The notes under the pieces are model-generated. The model searched no databases. It was not told the origin of the DNA and saw nothing but the letters and a program-made list of their open reading frames with translations. The position numbers and the translations under genes are program-made. A DNA stretch of 64,000 bases from Pollenia angustigena (lineage: Eukaryota > Arthropoda > Insecta > Diptera > Polleniidae). The DNA lies in NCBI GenBank assembly GCA_930367215.1, contig OV884060.1:206029253-206093252 (forward strand), in the 5' to 3' direction. Positions within the stretch are counted from its first letter, which is position 1. Every line of letters begins with the position of its first letter. Shown here piece after piece: positions 57,181-64,000 of the stretch.

Positions 57181-57438
57181 TTTTCGGCCATGTTCTGATA
57201 ATCGCACGATTTGAAATAGCAAAACGACAGGTTTATTTTATGTTGTTCTGAATCTCGTGCGTTAAGCTTGCGATCAGGCATAGTTTCTTACAAATATTCT
57301 AGTTCCCTTAAGCATAATTTTGCAATTTGAAGTCGCCAAACTTCTTGCTATTGCGATTTACAGAACACCTTTTAAGCGATTTCAAGTCAGAATCGCCAAT
57401 GTTAAGCGTTTTGTGACTGTCAGAACATACCCGAAACG
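57181..57438. mobile_element. MITE with TTCGGNNATGTTCTGA ends
   Basis: TTCGGCCATGTTCTGATAAT at the left and TGTCAGAACATACCCGAAA at the right are imperfect inverted repeats. Fragments of the same family are at 33272 and 53610. Confidence 0.5.
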
Positions 57439-57472
57439 GCTAAAGTTAATTTAATTTTGTAAGTTCAATATA

Positions 57473-58175
57473 AACAAGTAAGAAAGTAAGTATAGTCGGT
57501 CAAGCCCGACCATATGATACCCTACACCACAGTATTTAAAAACACATCATGCTTATGTGTCCATGTAAATATGGATTAATCTATGTTTATAAACTTCATG
57601 CAAATCGGTTTGAAAGTTTGTGAGAGGCAGAAATTGCCCCCTGCCTCCCCTTGTGGTTCTATTTTTTAAAAACTGTATAGCTAATGTGTCCCTATAGATA
57701 TGGATCTATCTATGTTTTAAATTTCATTAAAATCGGTTTGAGAGGCAGAAATTGCCCCAAATCTCCCCTCGTGGTCCGATTTTTTTTAAAAATTTATACA
57801 TTTTGTGTCCATATAGATATGGTTCTATCTATGTTTTAAATTTCATTAAAATCGGTTTGATAGTTTCTGAGAGGAAGAAATTTCCCCCTATCTTCCCTCG
57901 TGGTCCTACGATTCGGCCCATTTTTAATAGGCTTGGTCCTTGTGCCAAAAAGAATCTATGCCCCAAATTTTATCAAATTATCTTTAAAATTGCGACCTGT
58001 ACCTTGCGCACAAGGTTACATGGACAGCCAGCCAGCCTGCCAGCCAGCCGGACGGACATCGTTAGTTCGACTCAGTGATTCTGAGTAGATCGGTGGGTCT
58101 AGGACCACTATTTTAAGGCGTTACACACATCAGCACAAATGCATAATACCCTCTCCACTATTGTGGAAAAACAAA
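57473..58175 (-). mobile_element. Helentron-like element, AAGTATAGTCGG type
   Basis: The left end AACAAGTAAGAAAGTAAGTA, palindrome GTCGGTCAAGCCCGAC and TATGATACCCTACACCA; three internal units with GGCAGAAATTGCCCC and CTATCTATGTTTTAAATTTC; then GGACGGACATCG, GTGGGTCTAGGACC and ATAATACCCTCTCCACTA. Structure fits a Helentron/DINE-like non-autonomous element; the assignment is by pattern only. Confidence 0.55.
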
Positions 58176-58892
58176 AACAAATTTTGTATTTTTTACATAT
58201 GTATGTATGTGTTAGTAGCTGATTTGAACGCTTCATACTCCGAAAATATTGAACAGATTTGAATAAAATATATATTGTGCACTTCTGTAATTAAATATAT
58301 AAAGCAGTTTGTTTTGAAGTTCCTCCAAATCAATCAAGAAAAAACTAAGCCTTTGTTAAGTTTAAGAATTTTATAACTACTGATTTTTTTAAGTGATTGT
58401 CCATGCTAAAAAAGCAGCAATTTCGATTTGATTAGATCAAACACAGCAATGTCCAATTTAATTATTATAATTGCCAGCAAACCGCTATATCGATTTGGTT
58501 GAAACTTGCGTCATATCTCCATCATATTCTTATATACTGAATATCAGATATACAATACATAAATATGAATATACTTTGAGCTAGAGGTTTTTACTATTTA
58601 TTACGAAAACTATAAATGTGGACTTTGCAGTCTTTGATTCTATACCCCTCATTTGTCCTTCAAGTTGTGCTGAAAAAGGTCAACAGAAAAGAGAAAGACA
58701 AAATAAAAAAACAAAAAATGTACTTGGACTTCAAGAAAAATTCTTGACAAGAGTACGAGAAAACAGAAGTAAGGAAAAAACATGTAAAATCAATTAGAAA
58801 TGGATAATCATTCAGGAAAGCAAATTTCGATCTACCAAATGTTAAAATACAATTTGGTTTAAGGATTGATGTTTGACTATTGACGTCAGCAG

Positions 58893-59181
58893 TCGTCGAT
58901 GGCTGCGTGTGTAAGACGGCAAATCCATCTGAGGAGATCGAGTAGTTGCGATCGAAACATGTCATGGTCACCTGCCGGCCGGGGTTCGAGCCCCAGCCAC
59001 GTCAAGAATGAAAGATTATCAATAACAATTTTGATTAATTTTCATGTTGTAAAATTCCTTTCTTCATAAAAATAATTTAATGAAAAATTAAATTTCATGA
59101 ACTTAAGCCTAATTAAAAATATTAATAATTTGGATTAAAAACCATAACTAGTTCAACAAAATAACCACAATACTAATTATT
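58893..59181 (+). mobile_element. tRNA-derived SINE, fullest copy
   Basis: Head from GTCGTCGATGGCTGCGTGTG, exact B box GGTTCGAGCCCC (58983-58994), then a body (TTTCATGTTGTAAAATTCC, ATGAACTTAAGCCTAATTAA, CAACAAAATAACCACAA). Three copies of the body in this window define the family. The head, though tRNA-like, is not a complete tRNA. Confidence 0.72.
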
Positions 59182-59602
59182 GTTTGCATTGAATTTCAGA
59201 AGGCTGCTAAAATGGGATCTAAGGTAAATTATGGGCCGCATATCACAAAATTGCATAACATTTTTTGTTGGCCATATGAAGTTAAGCTGGAAGAAAATAT
59301 ACCGCATTATCTACATATATCTATAACGGCTTTAGGCGTATTTATTTATTTTACCAGAGTGGGCTTTATATGGGGCCTAGGGTAAATTACACAAGTCAAC
59401 AAATTAAAAAAAGTTAAATGGTGCCGAGAAATTGTTAGTGGTTCTGTAACATGCCGACACTGGTAATACTTAAAATGTGAAAAAATTTATTTTCCTGCGT
59501 GTATTTTTGGATATAATGTCAATTTTAAATAGTAAACGTACTTTTTTCGGTCCGTCTTGAAACCCTTTCGGTAATTTTGTTTAATAAAGTAATTTTAATG
59601 AC
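59182..59602. other. Stretch upstream of the transposon ORF remnant
   Basis: CGTATTTATTTATTTTACC and TATGGGGCCTAGGGTAAATT are Helentron-like interior words. No gene was seen. Confidence 0.35.
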
Positions 59603-60256
59603 ATGGCGTCGTCGCGAAGAAGTTATCTCAATGATCCAAGCGTGTTTTGTTACATTTGTGGTGACTACACCGTCAAAAAGTTTAGACAACCTTTAACGGA
59701 TTTTACAAAACGTGTTTATTTTTCTTATTTATATTTGGAAATTGAGAATAAAAATAAGCCGTGGATTCCTCAAATGGTTTGTAAAATGTGCTGTGAGCAT
59801 TTAAGACAGTGTATGAAAGGTCAGTGGTCGTATAAAATGATTTCGAACAGTCTGCTTGGACTTCTTTTGTTGAAGTTATTAAAAACTTTCTTGGAAATTA
59901 CAAGTCAAACAACTACCCTAAAAATGTTAACGACATGCTAGATAACTTTAGAAACTTGGGGATGTAATATCTCTATCAAATTGCACTACCTTCATAGTCA
60001 TCTCGACCAATTCCCAGATAATCTTGGATCTTGTAGCCATGATCAAGGGGAGCGGTTTCATCAGGATCTGAAAACTATGAAAGAGAGGTACCAAGGCCGA
60101 TGGGATCGGCATATCATGGCTGACTACTGTTGGGGAATGCAACGAGACCTTCCCACAGCACATTATTCACGAAAGTCACTAAAAAAAAGTTTATGCACAA
60201 AAGCGAAATACAAGAAAACTACGCGTAAGAATTCCAACTTTTTGTTATTTTTGTAA
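59603..60256 (+). pseudogene. Transposon-type zinc-binding ORF, internally deleted
   Basis: The N-terminal part, MASSRRSYLNDPSVFCYICG, then VCKMCCEHLRQC, has paired Cys motifs. Near 59850 the frame shifts and AWTSFVEVIKNFLGN and NVNDMLDNFRNLG follow, then in a third frame LHYLHSHLDQFPDNLG, GERFHQDLKTMKERYQGRW, and MADYCWGMQRDLPTAHYSRK. These blocks are the start and end of a protein recurring in many arthropod genomes at about 500-700 aa; the middle is missing. The family recall is from pattern memory; the exact transposon class is not known to me. Confidence 0.6.
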
Positions 60257-60285
60257 TCAGTATGAAGTCTTAGTTTAATAAATAT

Positions 60286-60682
60286 ATACAGTTCCTTGGC
60301 ACCAAAACAAGTGTTGGCTTGTGTTATGGACCGATCTTCACGAAATTTCACAGTGTCATTTCTTGTCCTATTAAACTGTGACGTGCCCAAGTTTGTTATG
60401 ATGGCATTATTTATTCCGGTTTTAGGCGTACTATACTATTTTCCGGGAGTAGGTTTTATATGGGGCCTAGGGTAAATTATGGACCGATCTTCACGAAATT
60501 TTACAGAATCTTTGCAAAATCTTATATCATTCTGTGCATTGTTCCGCCATTTATGTTAGTTTTTGTAACAAAATTATCAATTTTTTTAGGTGGTGGTTCC
60601 GCATTTTGATTCATAGCTCTGATCCTACTGAACCGATTTCAATCCCAAACGGCTTAGGATAAATACAAGCAATTTGACAACA
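60286..60682 (-). mobile_element. Helentron-like element, left piece
   Basis: ATGGACCGATCTTCACGAAA, TGTGACGTGCCCAAGTTTG, GGCGTACTATACTATTTTCC and GGTGGTGGTTCCGCATTTTG are the inverse of blocks in 36430-36900. The LINE begins right after CAAGCAATTTGACAACAAG. Confidence 0.55.
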
Positions 60683-60683
60683 A

Positions 60684-62817
60684 GTTTTTTTTTTAATTTG
60701 TATTTTTGTATTTGTATTTTGTATTTATTAATTTGATTTTCTAACACAACAAGACACAATATCTTATAAATTACAGCATTAGAATCAAACAAGTTAAAGT
60801 ATACATTGATAAAGAAATATTTTCTAAAAACTACATAGATTATATTTAAATTTAAATAGAGTAAAATAAATAAAGTAAAGGTATATAAAAATAAAAAAAA
60901 TAAAAATAAAAAAAGTTTTCATTTAAAACATTAAAAAATTTACGAAAAATATTCCCTCAATAACCTTCTAAATCTTATAGCGTTGCTAGTGATTTGCAAA
61001 TCATTTGGAAGTTGATTCCAGAGACGTATGCTTAATATAAAGTATTGACATTTAGAAGCATGGTCACGATGACGAAATTGTATTAAATTTTTCCCTCTAC
61101 ACGATCTAGAAAACTGCAGACGTTCATAAAGATATTTTGGCTCCTTTGTCGTTATTATTTTGTGAAGTAATATTAAGTTTTTGAATTGAAGATAGTTTGA
61201 AAATGACATATTGAATAAACGAAAAGAGTGCTGCGATATATGATCAAATCTTTTTAAAGAGAAAATGTAACGGATGATATTGTTGTATGTTACGGTCAGC
61301 TTTCTCATATCATTTGTGTTACAACCAGTAAAAATTTCAGATGAGTATAAAAGTGTCGGCAGAAGATATGTTTTTGCAAGTAATATTCTTACTTGTGGAG
61401 GTGTAAAGTGCTGAGTAGCCCATAACTTTCGCAGCATGCCATAAACTTTACCACAAACTTGTGTAATGTGATTCGACCAGGTTAAAGTTTTGTTAAATAG
61501 TACTCCTAGGTTTCTTGCTGAATCTACAATATCGATTCTCGAATCACCAAGAAATAAATTTACCTCAAAATCTACATGAAAGGCTCTTTTACATATTAAT
61601 ATGCACTTCGATTTGTTAGGATTAAGTCGCAAACCGTTAGCCGCTGCCCATGTAAGTATTTTCCCAAGATCATGATTAAATTCCCGTATTTTCATATTAG
61701 CTGACTCTTTAGGACTACTGAGATACAGATGAACGTCATCGGAATACATTTGTATATTAGAATACGATAGTTTGTTTGGGAGATCGTTCGCATATAAAGA
61801 GTATAGCAGGGGTCCAAGAATGGATCCCTGTGGGGCACCTCTAGTTACTTGTAAAGAACGCGATATAGATTCGGCATTTGCAACTGATTGGCATCTACTT
61901 GAAAGGTATGATGACAACAGTTTCACCGCAAACGTGGAAAATCTAAATAATTTGGACAATTTCGTGCACAAGATCGAATGGTGCACTGTATCAAAAGCCT
62001 TTGAGTGGTCCAATAATACCAAAAACGTTATTTTTTTCTCATCCAGGTTACTACGAATTTCCTCTATTACATCGGTTAGAGCTGAAGTACAGCCACGTTA
62101 AGGTCGGAATCCAGATTGACGATCGGTTAACAGGTTGTTGTTATTAACATGGTTATAAATTTGTTTATGTAAGAGCTTTTCAAAAACTTTGGAAAAATAG
62201 GGGAGAATCGCAATTGGACGATATTCATTTCCTGTTTTTGGTACTGGAACAATTTTAGCGTGTTTCCACTGCATTGGAAATGTACAGGATATAATTATAG
62301 TATTAAAAAGATGTGTAACATATCGAATTATCCAGGGTAGAATAATTTTAACAAATCTTGGGTTAATATTATCTAATCCAATTGAATTAGATTTCATTGC
62401 ATTAAAGGCGTTAACTACATCATATGCGGCTAGGCATTGAAAATTAAATTCACTACATGATATCAAAGGCAAACATTCCTCATAAAAACTAGACTGAACA
62501 GTCGGATAATCAATTTTTGTAAAATTTTCATTAAGCAAGTTAACATCAACTTCCAATGAACGTTCAACTGAGTCATTAATGCCAATCTCTCGTATATATT
62601 TCCATTTACTTTTACAATCAACCGCTGTGTTAAATTTGTTATAATAATACAAAGATTTATCATGTCTTATCCTCGAAACAACCCTTTTCCTCGCCAAACG
62701 ATACTCACTTTGTAGATCAGGTGTCTTGTACCTTCTCCACATGTGGTATAGACGGTCACGTTGTGCTATTAACAATTTAGTCTCATTTCCGAACCAAGGC
62801 CTACTTCTATTTTTGAT
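60684..62817 (-). pseudogene. APE-type LINE ORF2, 5'-truncated, one nonsense codon
   Basis: On the minus strand one frame runs from RPWFGNETKLLIAQRDRLY (about 62810) through EYRPIAILPYFSKVFEKLL, RQSGFRP, a TAA at 62098-62100 where Gly stands in the other copy, then VLLDHSKAFDTVHH, APQGSILGPLLYSLYANDLP, the catalytic YSDD, WAAANGLRLNPNKSK, and C-terminal IRLWNQLPNDLQITS, stopping at 60940. The 3' tail is AATACAAAATAC-like (about 60690-60730). The catalytic box is YSDD rather than YADD. It is related to, but clearly diverged from, the 27821-30627 LINE. It is inserted in a Helentron-like element. Confidence 0.87.
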
Positions 62818-62962
62818 TATCTTATTTTTTATTCCCTGTGCTAATCCCCGCGAAGCTTGACGCTTGTCTGCAGGAAAGAAACCAGAGTCTCTGGCGGGAA
62901 TCGAAACCGCAACTCCGGGGTTGATAAACTAGCTCACTAATAGCTAGCCTACCGGGGCAGTT
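62818..62962 (-). mobile_element. tRNA-derived SINE, type GCCCC
   Basis: On the minus strand ACTGCCCCGGTAGGCTAGCT starts a tRNA-like head ending GGTTTCGATTCCCGCCAGAG, followed by about 55 bp of body and an AATAAAAAATAAGATAAT tail. It lies at the 5' end of the LINE and shares its head with 21745-21905. Confidence 0.5.
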
Positions 62963-63142
62963 TTGAGTTTTTCGAAAGTGAGGTTGTTTTCAACAGACGG
63001 ACATGGCTAAATCGACTTCGAATTGCTCAAGGACCCAGAATATATATACTTTATGGAGTCTGAGATGAATAATAAAAAAGTTTCACACGGAATAACAAAC
63101 TTAGTATACCCTCTTCACAACTAATTGTGGTGGAGGGTATAA
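62963..63142 (-). mobile_element. Helentron-like element, right piece
   Basis: TTTCGAAAGTGAGGTTG, CAACAGACGGACATGGCT, AAGGACCCAGAATATATATA and TTGTGGTGGAGGGTATAATA complete the element begun at 60286; the LINE/SINE pair sits between the pieces. Confidence 0.6.
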
Positions 63143-63144
63143 TA

Positions 63145-63795
63145 ACAGTTCGTTAAAAGTAAAATTTTAGGTCAACAAACTTTTTATTTAATTCAATGAA
63201 AAAATATATCAAATTTACACTTTGCAAAATAGCACTCAATAAAACGTATTTAATAATTAAATATTTCTTCATACTTAATAAAAAAAAATATTTGAATCAA
63301 AGTAAAGATAGTATTTTTACAACTTTTCTCCATTTTTTAATAGCTCATAATTCTCATTCTATTTGTATAATATATAGAGTTTTGTCTTTGGAAAAAGGTT
63401 TCCTGATGATATGGCCTAAGCAACCAGTAAAATGCGCATAGGAACTAGCATATCCCCCCATAATAAATTTTTTTGTATTTATCAAAATATAACAATTGGG
63501 AATTCAGCAATAATAAAAAAATAAAGATTCGATAAACATTGTGTTTGATTTATTCAACATTTCCAACAATTTATTTTAACAAATCACGTAAACAATTTGT
63601 TGAAAAAAATTGTTTCGGGCAACAACTTTTGTTATTGACTCAATAAACTTGTTTGTTGACTAAAAATTCAATAACTATACCTGCTAACTTTTTTATCAAT
63701 ACGCCAAAAATCGTCATCGCAGAAAATTCAAAAATTTTTTTTATCAAATATGCGAATTTCGTATTCAAATATGAAAATTATTTTTTTCTGTGTGG
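63145..63795. mobile_element. CACAGAAAAA-family TIR element, left-truncated
   Basis: The interior follows 33924-34615 (AAATATATCAAATTTACACT, TTTCCTGATGATATGGCC, AACAACTTTTGTTATTGA) and the right end is TTATTTTTTTCTGTG. The left terminus is missing where the Helentron-like element ends. Confidence 0.65.
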
Positions 63796-64000
63796 TCACA
63801 TAAAGTAAAACAACAACCTTCATAGAAAAGTTTTATGAAATAAAATGAAAAAACCTCCTCGAAAATTAGTTTTATGTTGCTTACAGGGTTACCGTTGGAA
63901 ATTTTCGAAAAGGGTCACAAAAAGGGGATTTTCCAGAAAAAGGGGTCAAAAAAAGGGTATTTCAATAAAAAAAAAAGGGTCAAGTTTTTTATAAGCAGTA
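63796..64000 (+). other. Window end with a possible hAT-type terminus
   Basis: CAGGGTTACCGTTGGAAATT (from 63884) followed by AAAAGGGTCACAAAAAGGGG units resembles the start at 8235. The element would extend beyond the window. Confidence 0.3.

Larger units (their letters stand above)
56712..58656. mobile_element. Element with 38-bp terminal inverted repeats, nested insertions inside
   Basis: ATTTGAGGGGTATAGAATCA (then AAGACTGCAAAGTCCAC) at the left is mirrored by GTGGACTTTGCAGTCTTTGA (then TTCTATACCCCTCATTTG) at the right. Inside lie a 150-bp repeat (57031-57180), a MITE and a Helentron-like element, so the original element was much shorter. The target duplication is not clear. Confidence 0.6.

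Noticed and set aside
56561..59181. Miniature LTR-type element bounded by 123-bp direct repeats
   Set aside because: The direct repeats are SINE bodies; the right one is continuous with its tRNA-like head, so they are not LTRs.
1..64000. LTR retrotransposon or endogenous virus
   Set aside because: No gag, protease, integrase or envelope motif and no paired LTRs were seen; all reverse transcriptase frames are of the LINE type.

Overview
The window reads as non-coding-rich nuclear DNA of a higher fly. It is very AT-rich, has introns with GTAAGT donors and polypyrimidine/AG acceptors, and is crowded with insect-type transposable elements (hAT, Tc1/mariner-like, PIF/Harbinger, Transib, Helentron-like, APE-type LINEs, tRNA-derived SINEs). 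I infer a calyptrate-type genome; the species cannot be read from the sequence. No bacterial gene, rRNA, functional tRNA, CRISPR array or virus was seen.

The only convincing host genes are members of one small family of four-helix membrane proteins (DUF4728-like by appearance), all on the minus strand and head-to-tail. Gene A (exons at 17101-17233, 10824-10912, 10608-10758 and 10402-10526) joins into an uninterrupted 165-codon frame. Gene B (41481-41631, 35038-35126, 34846-34954, 34676-34773) joins into an uninterrupted 148-codon frame. Both use intron phases 1, 0, 1, both have an 89-bp second exon, and both have a first intron above 6 kb packed with repeats. A third first exon (3491-3623) lies in a segmental duplication copy; its remaining exons would lie left of the window.

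Layout. 1-8234: a TIR element, then segmental duplication copy 1 (1015-8234), which carries two insertions (4893-5911, 6465-7231) missing from copy 2. 8235-14577: gene A exons 2-4, a Harbinger-like element with a broken Myb-like frame (12035-13358), and a GTGGGCGTGGC repeat array. 14578-20044: duplication copy 2 with gene A exon 1. 20031-27820: MITEs, two hAT elements with perfect 8-bp target duplications, a 36-bp-TIR element and a 5'-truncated LINE that itself carries one of the hATs. 27821-30627: a longer LINE with endonuclease and reverse transcriptase, broken by a stop and a frameshift. 31-34 kb: simple and tandem repeats. 34.6-41.7 kb: gene B, whose large intron holds Helentron-like elements inserted into an older GACT-repeat family. 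42-49 kb: MITEs, a SINE and LINE debris. 49260-51281: a nearly complete but broken Transib (RAG1-related) transposon with CGGCG target duplications. 53435-55795: a hAT with GGTTAACC-rich arms. 56-60 kb: SINE copies, a 38-bp-TIR element and an internally deleted transposon ORF. 60.3-63.1 kb: a LINE plus SINE inserted in a Helentron-like element. 63.1-64 kb: another TIR element and a possible hAT end.

The genes do not form a pathway. The window shows local expansion of a small membrane-protein family inside transposon-rich DNA, with the transposons shaping introns, duplication breakpoints and possibly a 3' end. All coordinates come from reading by eye; family names are from recalled motif patterns, not searches.
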